From Adenophora triphylla var. japonica (Eukaryota; Streptophyta; Magnoliopsida; Asterales; Campanulaceae), in contig JAFEMH010005374.1 in NCBI GenBank assembly GCA_022495995.1, forward strand, positions 62,001 to 126,000: a stretch of 64,000 bases of DNA, read 5' to 3'. Below, piece by piece: positions 48,020-59,669 of this stretch. The notes under the pieces were generated by a model. It saw only the letters and a program-made list of their open reading frames with translations, did not search any database and was not told where the DNA came from. Each line of letters starts with the position of its first letter. The stretch's first letter is position 1. A program made the translations under genes and the position numbers.

Positions 48020-48331
48020 CTTATAAGTTACTTATAAGACTTTTCAAAAAAGTCTTATAAGTTACTAGGCGGAGAGGGGTCATTTTTTTGATGGGCGGTC
48101 GCCCAATGTTGATGGGCGGTCGCCCAAACTAGGCGGAGGGGTGTCTGGGGAAATAACTAAATGTTGTTTCTTATATTGGGTTTAAATCTCGCCCAAGGGG
48201 CCCTAGAGGAAATGGGCCAACTTAAACTAGTTTAAGGACGAAAAAGATACTTTTCTCCCTAAATTTATTGCTCAAGGTAGCTTCGTAGTGACAACAAAAA
48301 AAGTAGGAAGGTCATTTCGGGACGGAGGGAG

Positions 48332-49665
48332 TATTAAATTGTACTTTTTGTTACAGTATGCAAAAATGTGTCATATTTTGAACATGAAAGAAAAAAATGA
48401 GAAAAGAGAAAGATATTTATTATTTATTGAAAGTGGACTCTTCAAGTGAAACGTCCAAAAAATGAATAGTGGGGTATTAACGTGGAACGGAGGGAGTAGC
48501 TTTAGGAGTTGCAGACATCCAATATCCATGAAAACTATTGGACAAGCTTACCCCTGGCACTGGCTGTGGATAAATCATGGATGAATTCTGCCATCCCCAC
48601 CCCTTTCGTGCTGGTGTTTTAAATACAATAACTTCCAATGTGGAGGTAGAACGTGGTGCTGTGATCTGGATCTAACCTGAACACATGGTCCTGTTTGCGG
48701 GAGATCAGTTGCTTAGACTCTTTATGCTTAAACTTTACTTGCTAGCAATTTTCTTTCTTGGTCCTCATTCCTTTTCTTTAACCTAACGTGATTGTGTATT
48801 ACAGAACACATTTCTGACCCGCACAACAGTTGCTCATTTCCACATTGCACTTTTCATCTGGCTTGAATATTTTTGCTTTCCAATGTAACTCTCAAATTGT
48901 TTAGTAGGGGGTGCCACAGAACAGAATGCCACCATTGAGATCATATACGGACTTCAAACACCTGGAGATTGAATCACACAAGCAGACAACCTTTCTGTGG
49001 ATGAAAACCTGGAAAACAGAATCCTTTCCTGTTGTGCTGATGAACTCCTGATGTAATTATAGCGAGTGATTTTTTTTTCAAAATAAAATAAAATGTAATT
49101 CTGCTATATGGGCATGTACTCCGCCAATCTTTTTCACTGTTTAGTCTATGGCTTTTCTGGTGGATTGAAACTACTAGGTTTTGTAAGCATGTGTATTAAC
49201 TCTACATACCCTTGAGATCCCTATAAGTCCATTACGATGTTCATTCTCTACGGAGGGTCATCTTCTCGTATACAGGCAAAACGATATCATGGTCTTATGG
49301 TGTGTAGCGATATAGCTCTGGATTTGTAGCCTTTAATTGGAATGGGCAGTCAACTCATGTTTTGACAAACAGGCATAGCAGAAAAAAAAGATGTGCTGAA
49401 AGTAAATATTCAAAACGTCGCTGAAACTAAATATTCAAAATGTCAATAAATAAGGCTAACTGTGTCAATAAATAAGGCTAACTGAGCCAACCTTTAATCC
49501 AGCATAAAACAGATCAGCTTAAGAAGGCTGGCATATAGAGAAGCGATAAATAAAGTTTTTAACAAAAAAAAAAAACTGCCAAGTTACACCAACATAACCA
49601 AATAAAACAAATACAAAATTGCTTTTGATCACCAAGATAACGGGATATCTGACAATCTAACCATT
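48332..49665. other. Intergenic DNA left of UTP18
   Basis: No coding region is recognised. A lone Stowaway-type end (ACGGAGGGAG then TA) lies at 48487-48498. The last 200 bases (49460-49665) should hold the 3' UTR and poly(A) site of the minus-strand UTP18 gene. A short duplication (TCAATAAATAAGGCTAACTG) lies at about 49443-49486. Confidence 0.5.
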
Positions 49666-51342
49666 TTAAGCCTGATGGTAATGATGCAACTTGTACAGTA
49701 GCACATGTCCAGAAGCATTCCCCATTGCCATGAACCCTCCTCCAGGACTAAAATCCAGACACCGAGGGTAATGTAAGGCCTTGTTTGGTGGAGGCCAGTT
49801 GGAGAAGACAGTAAAAGATGGAATATGAATCAGCTTCAGACTATTTTTCTGCATGCTTGAACTAATGGCTAAAATCTGTGCATCGTGATTGAACTTCATA
49901 AAGTCAATTTTTGAGGTCAAATTTTCAATTGTCTTCATTGGTTTCCTGTTCCCCCCTAAAAACTCCTGCCTGTTGTAGATGTTTACTATGCCACTGTCTG
50001 ACCCTGATGCAAAAATATTATCACTTGGGGAAGTACAAAGAGACGTACCAGTTAGACAACCTTCATCAACACCCTTGTGGAAGCAAGTCATAGTCCTCAA
50101 ATCCCAATGGTAAATCTGTCCGTCTCCACCAGAGCTCAGCAAATGTTGCCCGCCATTTGCAAAAGCCAACGAACGAACTGTCCCATTCATTTTCAGAGTT
50201 CCAATTAACTCCTTTGTTTTCGAAGAAACTAACAAAATGTACCCTTCATTGCCAAGAAAAGCAATAGTACTGGAATCAGGAGATATTTCGAAACTTTCCA
50301 AGCTCTTTTCCTCCCTACCAACTAACGGACCAATCTTGTCCATCTGGGCTTTCACCACATCAAAGCTGTAAAAGAACTTTCTTCTTCCTGCTACAATCAC
50401 CTGAGACCCATCAGGTGTGAATGCTGCCTTTCTAATTGGACAATCTTCAAGGAAAATGCTCTGAATTTTGGTGTTTCTTTTACCATCAATTTGAAAAAAT
50501 CTCAATTTTTTGTCTAATCCACCGGTGAGTAGCAACTGAGCATTTCTATGGAACTGCACTGAAGCAATTGGACCACTGGAGGTATCCTCCACATTCGCAT
50601 CAACCAATCTCGTATATTCAAGAAGTCCGGGCAGCAACTTTGCACGGCTTTTCACAACTAGATCTTCTGTCGTGCGAAGAATACTGTCAACATTTCCATC
50701 GTCCTTGTTTTCATCATCTGAATCTTCATCGTCGGAGCAGTAATTTCTTAATTGTGAATCAAGCTGGGCCCATTCAGTGCTTGGATTTAGCTTGACATGC
50801 TGAGCCCTCAATCTTGATACATATGCAGAACCTGAAATTAGACTCTCATCCTCTTCCTTCCTCAGCTTCCTTAACCTGTTAACCTTGGATATATTTATGG
50901 TCGCCTTTTCCTCCTCATCATCAACCCATACAGGTTTTCTTTGTTGATTTTCCTGCACATCATCAGTTTTCCCAGTAAATACTGCATCCTCTTCATAAAC
51001 AGATAACACACTGTTAGCAGACCGGTCTGTAAAGAACAAAGCAGAATCTTCATTTCCTTCTTTGACTTCTTCCTCGTCATCCTTCCCGAACTCAACTGGG
51101 GAATACAATGAGCCAAACAGAAAGTTCTCCAGCTTTTTCATTTCCTTTTCTTGTTCAACTTCACACTGTTTGTTCTCTTCCTTGCGCTCTTTCTTTTTCT
51201 TCCTTGGTTTCAGAATTTTCAAATCATCTCCTTTTTCAGTCTCTTGAGTACTATCTAATGGTGCAGGCTCATCGAAAGCCTTCCTTTTGATCTTCTGACC
51301 TCGGTCTTTCGAGATAACATTTTGAGAAATGGAAGTTGTCAT
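49666..51342 (-). CDS. UTP18: U3 snoRNP / small-subunit processome WD40 protein UTP18
   Basis: 558 aa in a single coding exon. UTP18 is a nucleolar component of the UTP-B subcomplex, which binds U3 snoRNA and pre-18S rRNA during 40S biogenesis. The N-terminal 210 residues are charged, with Lys-rich basic patches (about 16-60) and acidic runs (DEEEKA, DDEDSDDEN), typical of nucleolar proteins. From about residue 240 WD40 repeats follow, with recognisable 'SVQFHRNAQLLLTGGLDKKLRFFQ', 'AAFTPDGSQVIVAG' and 'LLSSGGDGQIYHWDLR' blades, then a C-terminal 'FSPGGGFMAMGNASGHVLLYKL'. The start is the first ATG after the leader splice acceptor. Length fits plant UTP18 homologues. No damage is seen. Confidence 0.88.
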   Translation of the reverse strand: MTTSISQNVISKDRGQKIKRKAFDEPAPLDSTQETEKGDDLKILKPRKKKKERKEENKQCEVEQEKEMKKLENFLFGSLYSPVEFGKDDEEEVKEGNEDSALFFTDRSANSVLSVYEEDAVFTGKTDDVQENQQRKPVWVDDEEEKATINISKVNRLRKLRKEEDESLISGSAYVSRLRAQHVKLNPSTEWAQLDSQLRNYCSDDEDSDDENKDDGNVDSILRTTEDLVVKSRAKLLPGLLEYTRLVDANVEDTSSGPIASVQFHRNAQLLLTGGLDKKLRFFQIDGKRNTKIQSIFLEDCPIRKAAFTPDGSQVIVAGRRKFFYSFDVVKAQMDKIGPLVGREEKSLESFEISPDSSTIAFLGNEGYILLVSSKTKELIGTLKMNGTVRSLAFANGGQHLLSSGGDGQIYHWDLRTMTCFHKGVDEGCLTGTSLCTSPSDNIFASGSDSGIVNIYNRQEFLGGNRKPMKTIENLTSKIDFMKFNHDAQILAISSSMQKNSLKLIHIPSFTVFSNWPPPNKALHYPRCLDFSPGGGFMAMGNASGHVLLYKLHHYHQA

Positions 51343-51358
51343 TTCTAGAAGGTTGTCC

Positions 51359-52197
51359 CTATGTGTTGAAGCAAATTACTAATTGAGTTAGATAGTTATA
51401 CACTATACAATGATACTCTCTCCGTCCCAAAATAAATGTCCATTTTTTGTCCTTGATCAAAAACAAAAGATGGAAGTTCATTTTCTGATGGGAGTAGTTG
51501 AACTTATAACAAATATATTTAACCACAAAAAACAGTTATCGCGGGTACTAGATCTTAACATAAGTATTGTAAAGACTTGGCTCATGCAAATAAACATGCA
51601 ACAGTTAAGTGAACATTTACACCATCCAGAGCTTCTATTTTTGCATAGACCCCATCAAAGATCATTCTGAAGATGAGATTGCAAGGAAGAGGTCTCATCC
51701 ATGAGTAATTGTGAAAACAATGCACTTTGAGCGGGATCTTAAAGAAAAACACTATTACTGTACTATATTAAAAACAGAAGTGGCATAATCAATTTTCTTC
51801 TAGCAATCTCAAGAAGAGCATCATGAAACTAAAACTATACTAAGGTCTCCACAAACAATGAGACAAAAGGGTTTAAAGGGGAACATTTGAAACCCAACAA
51901 TAACATTAGAGTCATTAACAAACTAAAATTACATCAAATTTTCATATTCACAACCAAAAACTTGAGCATCTATGGCAAATTTCCTTGTTCCAGTTGGCAA
52001 CAAAAGAACAGAACCTCCGCCTTCAAAATTTCTCATAATTTTCATTATCGGGGTATAAGATTTTTGTACAGAACATACTAGAATTAGTTGTTCAATATCT
52101 GTAATGGATAGAATTAGCCTTAAACCCTACTCACAAATTCTTAAACATCAAATCAAATGAATAAAAATTGGAGCAATAAATTACTATCACGACGTAC
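51359..52197 (-). other. 5'-UTR intron of the UTP18 gene
   Basis: On the minus strand AAG/GTACGT (exon end 52198) and CACATAG/GGACAACC (exon start 51358) give an 839-base intron. The coding ATG lies 17 bases after the acceptor. Contains a Stowaway-type terminus (CTCTCCGTCCCAAAATAAAT) near 51418. Inferred from splice consensus. Confidence 0.65.
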
Positions 52198-52363
52198 CTT
52201 GGAATGAATTTGATGTTACAATTGAAGTAGAAGGCCCAGAAACGGATGAAGAAGGAGGAGGAGGAGCGGCGGCAGCGACGGTGATGGAAGACAGGAGGAG
52301 AGGGTGAGCAGAGAACGAGCGAAGGTTATCGAAGTGATGGAAAAGTTTTAGGGTTTTACACAT
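52198..52363 (-). promoter_or_regulatory. UTP18 leader exon with telo-box and site II element
   Basis: AAACCCTAA (telo-box) lies at 52356-52348 and TGGGCC (site II-type) at 52238-52233, both on the minus strand. This pair is known from plant ribosomal and ribosome-biogenesis gene promoters, which suits UTP18. An upstream ORF could start at 52363 and, across the intron, would end just before the main ATG. Whether it is transcribed is unknown. Confidence 0.5.
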
Positions 52364-52379
52364 TAACAATGTAAATTAC

Positions 52380-52863
52380 AATTCTAGCCCCTCTTATTCT
52401 CATTATATTCCTCCTGTGGTCCCTCGAGTTTGGTTCCTTTACACAGTCCCCTCATATTTTTGGGTTTTGTTAACATAGATACTATCATTAACCGTTCCGT
52501 TTTGTCCATAATTCCCCTTGTCTAATGAAGGTAATGAGTTATTCGGGACCTGATATCACCATTTTTTAAAATTTTTTTTACTCTCTCAATTCTAAAATTC
52601 AATTCTAAAATAAATGATCATATTAAATTTAAGGATTATTTTTTTAAAGAAAAATTGTTGATATATAATTCATAAATATTCTTGCTATTCACTTTCAAAA
52701 TTTTAGTTTTGCAAAACTATAATAAAATATGAATTTTATTTGAAAATAATCATTCAGAAACAATGTATTATGACAAAAAAGTTACAAAAAATTATTCCTT
52801 CTCTCGTTTAAGATTCTTAGTTTGACTTGACTCAGGGATTAAGAAAAAGTAATGTTGTGTATA
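52380..52863. other. Intergenic DNA between UTP18 and the F-box gene
   Basis: AT-rich, no ORF. Nothing recognised apart from the adjacent MITE. Confidence 0.5.
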
Positions 52864-52865
52864 TA

Positions 52866-53129
52866 CTCCCTCTGTCCCGGCCGACTTAGGACTTTTTGCC
52901 ATTTTGGGCGTCCCACCCGACTTAGGACGGCCCAAAATGGAAACCTTAAATCACTATTCTCTCCACTCATTCTCTCTCCTACATTATTTTAATACTCACA
53001 ACACCATTATAATTTACTATTCCCTCCACTCATTCTCTCTCCTATTTTTAAATTACACTCACAACATTTACCTTTTTCTTAATTCCCGTGCCATTTCAAA
53101 AAATCCTAAGTCGGCCGAGACGGAGGGAG
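52866..53129. mobile_element. Stowaway MITE
   Basis: CTCCCTCTGTCCCGGCCGAC end mirrored at the right by GTCGGCCGAGACGGAGGGAG, with TA on both sides. Interior shared with 46886-47172. Confidence 0.88.
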
Positions 53130-53131
53130 TA

Positions 53132-53727
53132 TATAAAGTAAAGTAGGAAAAAAAAATGATAGAGAGTTTTTGTTATAAGAATGACAAGTGTGTCACATTG
53201 TCTATTTTAGGTAATAAAGCAACTAAGAACGTTAAACTGTGACGGATAAAAAAGGAAAGTAATAACCTTAAATAAATAGGAACGAAAATATTATTTATTT
53301 TGAGAAAAAAAAATGATTGTTAATTTGAGACAAATTGAATATAATTTTATATAAACTTGTTTTCCAACCCAACCCAAATATGAATATCTTGGAGCGTAAT
53401 GTGGGCTGATAAATCATATCAATCCAAAAATCAACTTTTGATTTAATCAAAATATTAAATTTAAATACAAAACTTATTAACTATTAATCAATTAATTTTC
53501 TAAAATAGCCGGCGGATATGGATATGGCTCCCCATTATTTTCTTACTATGCAAATTATAATACTTCCTTCTTCCCATATTAACTTTTTATATAATGTATT
53601 TTACTCATTTATAAGTCGTTTATATCATGATGATAGGAGGAGCTGGAGGAGGAGCGTCCCGTCCCACCCCACGTGTCTTTTTTCATCTCTCCTCCGTCCG
53701 CTCCACATAAATATTTTTAAAACCAGC
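53132..53727. other. Upstream region of the F-box gene
   Basis: No ORF of note. A TATA-like CATAAATATT lies near 53705. Confidence 0.45.
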
Positions 53728-53735
53728 GCGCGAAA
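53728..53735 (+). promoter_or_regulatory. E2F-type site upstream of the FBL17-like gene
   Basis: GCGCGAAA, inverse TTTCGCGC, fits the E2F consensus TTTSSCGS exactly. It lies 144 bases before the ATG. Arabidopsis FBL17 is a known E2F target, so context supports it. Confidence 0.55.
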
Positions 53736-53878
53736 AAGCTCTCCTAACTCCCGCTCCTTTCCGACCAAATCCTCCTTTATTTCCTCCCCCAATTTCCATT
53801 TCCAATTCTCCTCTTCTTCTCTATCTCCCTAAACCCTCGTTTCCTGTCCTATCTTTCTACTCCGGCATCGGTATCGGA

Positions 53879-56800
53879 ATGCGAACCCACCATCCGGTCA
53901 CTCCAGGTTCCGCCACCCCTGTCTCCGACGCCTTCCTCCCCAAACGCGGTAAGCCTCGCGGCAGCTACAACTGCGGCCGATGTGGCGTCCCCAAAAAAGG
54001 TCACACCTGTCACCTCCCTCCTCCTGTTACTTCTTCCTCCATCGTTTCCATCCTCGACGATGATTCCACCTCCTCCGCCACCTCTTCCCCTCGCTCATCC
54101 GCTGTACGCCCCCGCCCACCTCCTCCTGCACCTCGCCAGAACTGCTCTCAGCTCCGTCGAGCTCTATCATTTGACGACATCGATATCCGTGACTCGCCCG
54201 ATTCTGATGATGACGAGATGGATCCTGATTATGGATCTGGCAGGTTTCCAGTCAGTTGTCTGTGGGAAGTGTTGAGGAGGTTGCCGCCGCCGTCCTTGTT
54301 GTCGGCGGCTAAGGTTTGTAAAGGGTGGCGGAATACCTCTAGAAAGCTTTGGAAGGCAGCTGAAGAGCTGAGACTTAGGGTCCCGGCCAAGGCTCAAGTT
54401 GGATATGTCGGATCTGTGTTGCAGAAGTGCCCTGGACTTGTTAGACTAACTCTTAGAATGGAAAGGTTAGGGTTTTTTTGAACCCATTAATCAGATCTAC
54501 CATTTGCTCAAATTAACCATTCGATAACAAATTAGCTATGAATAAGACTTGATATGAATTTAATTGAACTTGATGATGACAAATACAAGTTAATTAGTTC
54601 CCAATTGCTAATTCAGGGCACCAAAGCAACTGAAATCTAATATTTCTGGGTGCCAAATAGAACATTAGTGGAAAATGATAGATCTGGACACCAATTTTCC
54701 TTGATTGGTTCGATAGATTTAAGTTCTGAATTCATGTTTTGATGTAAAAGGATGATTTACAGATCAATCAGGAAATCTAGGGTTTATCTGATGATTGTGT
54801 TTTTCCCCTTTGCAGTGATGTGGATGCAACCATGCTGGCCTGCATTGCCTTCTCATGCCCTAATCTAGAATCTCTTGAGATCTTTACATGCGATCGCTCG
54901 GTCAATCGACTCACAGGGTACGGTTCTATTACTTGCTTACTTTTGTTGTTTATTCCATTTGCAGTCTCCGTAAATGTTCAATTTTGCAATAGATCTCTAA
55001 CATAAGATGCAATCTAAGTTTTTACATGAGTTTATTTTCATTTTCAAAATCTCCCATGATTATTTAAGAGCTGTGATGATGCATAGTCATGTTCTGCTTA
55101 TTTATGACATACTTAGGTTTTGGTCCTTTGATCTAACCTTGTTCATATAACCTTCATTCCAGAGTAGGGATTGCCTTATGAATTATATGCATCTTTGATT
55201 TAGAGTTTTTGTAGATGATGCCAAGATCCGCTTTTTTTTTTTCATCATAAAACTTTATTTGAGCCAAGTTACATTTAGTGTAATGATGCATGACTTACCA
55301 CTGGATCTATCACATATGTTTTGGTGATTTATAAGTATGATGAAGATTTGCATTTAATGTGCCTTTTCATTACCATATGATTTGCTCATGTATGCTGTAA
55401 AGTTCCGTGGGCCTAATATCTGGCCCTTCATATATTAATACTCAGGGAGGAACTGGGTCGATTTGTTGCTGATAAACGCTGTCTTACAACTCTCAAGATG
55501 GAAGGTTGTTCTAACCTAGGGGGTTTCATGCTTTGCTCCTCTAGTCTGTCAACTCTCTGGCTTTCAGATCTTTACTCACTTTCTAAAATGGTGATTGTTT
55601 TTCTATCTCGTGTTCATTGTTTATCATGTATGTAACATAATTTTGTTGCCATCAACTATATTTAGGCCTTGAATGTTTTCCTACCTTGGTGCACAGGTTT
55701 TCAATTGCCCCAATTTGAAGGAGATTTCCCTTGATTTTTCTCGCCAAGAGAATGATAGTGCTGATCTTACATCTATGGTGGACGGCCTGGGAAGAAACTG
55801 CCCAAGGTTAAAGAATATTCACATTGCTTCACTTCGACTTTCTCACTCTGTTGTGCTTTCTCTTGCTGCTGCTAATTTAAGGTTAGTTAGTGCTTCTATT
55901 ATGTGCATCATATACTCTTTTATTGATTTATGCTATAGTCTGCCAAATTGAATCCATTTTTTTTCTAAAAAACCCCAAAACAATTACCTTATTATTACAC
56001 AGATGACAATAAAGCTCATACTCTTTGCCATTTTCTATTTTTAGGGGATTGCGTATGCTTTCTCTTGTTTTAGGAACAGAAATTACTGATGCATCAGTTG
56101 CAGCAATTGCTTCAAGCTACTCAAACCTAGAGTTGCTTGATCTTAGTGGGTATGCCACTCGTTCTTGTGCTTGTTATTCTTTATGTATGGTAGAAGTTTT
56201 GCATATGGATGTTTTTTAGTAGAAGTATTTATTTCTCAAGAATGTTTGCTCATTCTATTCCCTGGTTACAGGTCTAGTGTAAGCGACAGTGGGATTGGAA
56301 TGATCTGCAATGTATTCCCTGATACACTATCAAGGCTGCTTCTTGCTCAATGTCCTAACATCACTTCAAGTAATATCCACAACTCCAATCAAAATTTACT
56401 GCAAGTTCCATGCAAAACTTGTCTTTTGGCTACTCAATGACAGTTGTCATGTTATTTATTCTCTTTTAGGTGGTATCCAATTTGCCACAGCCCAACTGCC
56501 TCTTCTAGAGCTCATGGACTGTGGAATGACTATATGTGATTCCAATTCACCAAACCAAATGTCTGAAGAAAATACAGACGTTGAGTTACTGAGAGCACCA
56601 AACAGCAAGCTACATCTTATGTATCAGAAGCTTATCATTAAGCATGCAAGGTTGAAGAAGCTAAGTTTGTGGGGTTGTTCTGGCTTAGATGTGAGATTCT
56701 TTAACCTTTGCAATAGTTATTCTTTCATTAAAGCGACCCTCTTTGCATTTTGTACTGTTCAAGCTTTTGCGTTCCTGCCTAATCTGGGATTTCCAAGTCT

Positions 56801-58911
56801 AACTAACTTCTGATTTTACCCCTTGCCTTAAAAATATAAGTTCCAAGTAATCATCATTTAAAATGGTATTTTTTTTTCCTCAAGGATTATCCAGTCATGT
56901 ACCTCATTTCTTAAAATCCTTGATGTAATATGTTTAAAGTAGGTATTCCTACATAATTTCATGCCTAATTATCTTGCTACAAATGCAGGCTTTATACCTG
57001 AACTGCCCAGAATTACGTGACCTGAATCTAAACTCCTGCACAAATTTGCATCCAGGTAACTGTTTATTCATGACCTCTTAAAAATTGGAAGACTTAGTTG
57101 CCTTTTATTTTGACTGACATGTCCTGTTGTTTTTTCAATCAGAGAAATTACTACTTCAATGTCCCAATTTGGATAGTGTGCATGCAGTAGATTGCCAAGA
57201 TATATTGGTTGAGACTATTCAAAACCAGGTAAACTACCAACCTTCATAAAATCTCTCAGAATAACCCCTCCCTCTAATCCTGGGATATTTTCAAATATAT
57301 TTCCACTCTAGCAATCTAATCTTAGTGCTACTATAGGCAGTCTAGATAACTCATTGGATTTTTAAAGTTTCTGCACTATGAGATTTCAGTGGTTTAATTA
57401 TATGATCTCAATGAATATCAAGTTTTTTTATGCTTTATGAACAGTTTATTGTTTACAGATGCTCTTGTTTCTTTTGAGGCTAAGATAGCTTCTGTCAACA
57501 ATTTGTGGTGTGTGAATTCTATTTTGCCACTAGGAGAAGCGTGAGTCATGGGAAAGTGAACAGAACTTTTGATGTTACAATTTAAAATTAACTAAAGTGA
57601 ACTATACTTTTAATTAAATTTGTTCTCATGTTAAAAGATTTTGATATGGCCTCCAGTATTAAGTTTACAGGTGATGTAACCATGTAATCCCTGTTTCTCT
57701 CACAGGTAACCAGTGATCTTGCTGCTTTAGAAAACCGTTTCCCTTATAAACGCTCGGCTGATGGGTCAAAGAGAGTCCGTGTCCCAAGTTTTCTCAGCCA
57801 ACAGGTACACTCTAATTACTGTTTTAAGTGCACAATGTTTTACTATATGCATTCACTAGATTTCTAAAGATCGTCTTTTGAGATAGTATCTTGTGCAACC
57901 TAAGGAAGCAGAATGATAGAGACAATTCACAAATATCATAAGAAAATATCTGTCCCAAGTGTACTTTGTTACTACCATATATCTTTGCCAAGCCTTCAAG
58001 CTATGACATTGTTATGACTAGAAAAATAGGAGGCAAACTGCAAAAATCCTTGGCAACACAATATTGATTTGCCAACTTTTTCTGGAGTAAGGGAGTGGGT
58101 TGGGGGGTGGGGGTAGAAATAACACTTCGACTACTTCCCCAGTTAGTTTGAGCCACCCAACTGGATCCAATGATCCACTAAGTGTATCCAATTTTTTGTT
58201 TCTTCCTTTTTCTTTTGCCCCCCCCCCCCACCCCAAGAAATGTACATATTTGTCATATACTAAATAACTTTTACTCCATCCGTCCCTAAATGAATGTCTA
58301 TTTTTCATTTTTTCCCCAAAATGATTTTCCAAATTTTGGAGAAGTTACTAAACTCTCCCCATGAAGCAACTAGTTCAAATTCACACCTATTCTCATGATG
58401 TAATATGGTGAGATCTTCAAGGATTTTATGTACCAATGCTATTAAAAATCCTTCAATCTCATCGCTTTTCAAATGTCCCTAAAAGTGAAAATTGGGCATT
58501 TAATTAGGGATGAAGGGAGTAATAAACATGCATGTTTCAATTATCATTCATTAGTTTGAAACAGGTTAGTTACAACTTAGTGGTTTCAACTTGCTTGGTT
58601 TATAAACCTGTCCAACAACTATTGGTCCAATGCCCTTCTCGGGTAGGGGGTGTTGACTAGTTTATCACATAGCTGATTACTTTAAAAAACCAAAAAGATC
58701 GGCAAATTTGTGAGATAGAACTTGATATCATGTTAGGGGAGGAGAAAAACTGTGTTTGCGTAACTTTCTGAAGAGCTTTTGAATAAAATAAATTCTTTCT
58801 TGATTTAACCATTTATTAATTATAGACAATTTGTTCCTCATGCAGCAATCTTACAGTGCTAAGAAAAGTGGAAGAAATCCAAAGAGAAGATGCATGGTGC
58901 TTGTGGAATAA
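53879..58911 (+). CDS. FBL17: F-box/LRR protein, FBL17-like
   Basis: SCF ubiquitin ligase substrate receptor. Arabidopsis FBL17 removes KRP cyclin-kinase inhibitors to allow S phase, notably in pollen. Eleven exons: 53879-54465, 54816-54917, 55446-55590, 55697-55881, 56045-56149, 56272-56369, 56470-56690, 56989-57055, 57143-57228, 57706-57804, 58846-58911. All borders are GT/AG and in phase, total 586 aa (Arabidopsis about 590). A Cys-x2-Cys-x6-His-x-Cys zinc-knuckle-like motif lies at residues 32-44, a Pro/Ser/Asp linker to 120, the F-box at 123-160, then leucine-rich repeats (NCPNLKEISLDFS, YSNLELLDLSG, NCPELRDLNLNSC). The C-terminus is basic. Intron 10 carries a MITE. No damage is seen. 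Confidence 0.88.
58274..58519. mobile_element. Stowaway MITE in intron 10 of the F-box gene
   Basis: CTCCATCCGTCCCTAAATGA and the inverse CTCCCTTCATCCCTAATTAA form the ends, with TA on both sides. Length 246 bp. Confidence 0.85.
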
Positions 58912-59569
58912 TGAATTTATTTGACCATCTGTTTGTAATCGCCCTGTATCTGAGAAAAATCAGCTCTGGAGGGTCTGTATGGCCAACTATGGAGGCCTGG
59001 CCAATGAATCGGGATTTGATAAATTCATAAAACTGTTACAGTTCTACAATATTTCTTCATTTGATATTGGGAAGGAGAAACAATGGATACAAAGTTCCTT
59101 GTTCATTGCCTTCCCTTTTCTCATCAATAAAAAGATTTAATCTTTGAATTTTCTGTCTTTTTTCATTGTTATTGACAGTACAATATATGTTCATCACTTA
59201 TTTTGACAACAAGCTTCTCAATCCATTGAAACTAGCTAGGCTAGCCATGGTTTTCCTAGGATTTAGGGCTAGTGCATTGCGGTCTTCGGATTCACTAACG
59301 AATGGCTCCTATTGGGCGAGAATCATGAGATAATTATAATTTTCTTATTGAATCATTGGACGGCCAAGATTGGAAATAGATTGTTGTGCAAGTTGACTGC
59401 ATTTGTACAATGGAGCCTTGGCTCCAATGCTCAATATCAGAAAACTTGATGTGAAAAATCTACTAGCAAATGTAAAATATTTTGAACGAATATAAAAACA
59501 CATTTTTATACTAAAATGTGAGATCAATTCTTTATACCTTAATTAAGAATGTAAAAAATTTTTTTTTTT

Positions 59570-59669
59570 ACATCGTATAGCACACTTTTTATAGGTCGTC
59601 GTCTAGTTTTCATTTTTTTACATTGTATAGCACACTTTTTATACGTCGTTGTATAGTTTCCATTTCGCT
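59570..59669. repeat. Two 50-bp tandem units
   Basis: Two copies of a unit starting ACATYGTATAGCACACTTTT, diverged at a few positions. Confidence 0.8.

Larger units (their letters stand above)
46380..48218. mobile_element. MULE-like element with GGGCGACCGCCC repeats in its ends
   Basis: 9-bp duplication AACTTAAAC (46371-46379, 48219-48227). The inverted ends of about 150 bp contain two GGGCGACCGCCC/GGGCGATCGCCC hairpins each (46473-46504, 48093-48125) and a CCTCCGCCTAG block. The centre is an array of palindromic CTTATAAG units. Two smaller elements sit inside (46886-47172 and 47462-48019). No transposase. Confidence 0.78.
44835..48258. mobile_element. MULE-like fold-back element with about 450-bp arms
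   Basis: The 9-bp duplication CTAAATTTA (44826-44834, 48259-48267) flanks ends GAGAAAAATAC... and ...GTATCTTTTC-type inverse. The left arm (44835 to about 45300) is the inverse of about 45930-46370 plus 48228-48258, including (CT)n at 45117-45147 and (GA)n at 46096-46125. The right arm is cut by the element at 46380-48218. The spacer (45300-45930) has no transposase ORF. Nine-base duplications and long inverted ends fit Mutator-like elements. Confidence 0.78.
44647..48331. mobile_element. Stowaway-like element with long ends (outermost of a nest)
   Basis: CTCCCTCCATCCCAAAATGA at 44647 mirrors the end at 48331 (GGGACGGAGGGAG then TA). Inverted similarity continues for about 70 bases, to GAGCAATAA on the left and TTATTGCTC on the right. 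The interior is interrupted by the MULE-like element 44835-48258. Confidence 0.75.

Noticed and set aside
44265..48600. 3'-UTR intron of glutathione reductase spanning the transposon nest
   Set aside because: A 5' splice-like AAAG/GTGAGA is present near 44271, but no convincing acceptor or exon follows.
48332..49640. Possible non-coding RNA or decayed gene between the transposon nest and UTP18
   Set aside because: No conserved motif, splice pattern or ORF could be found to support it.
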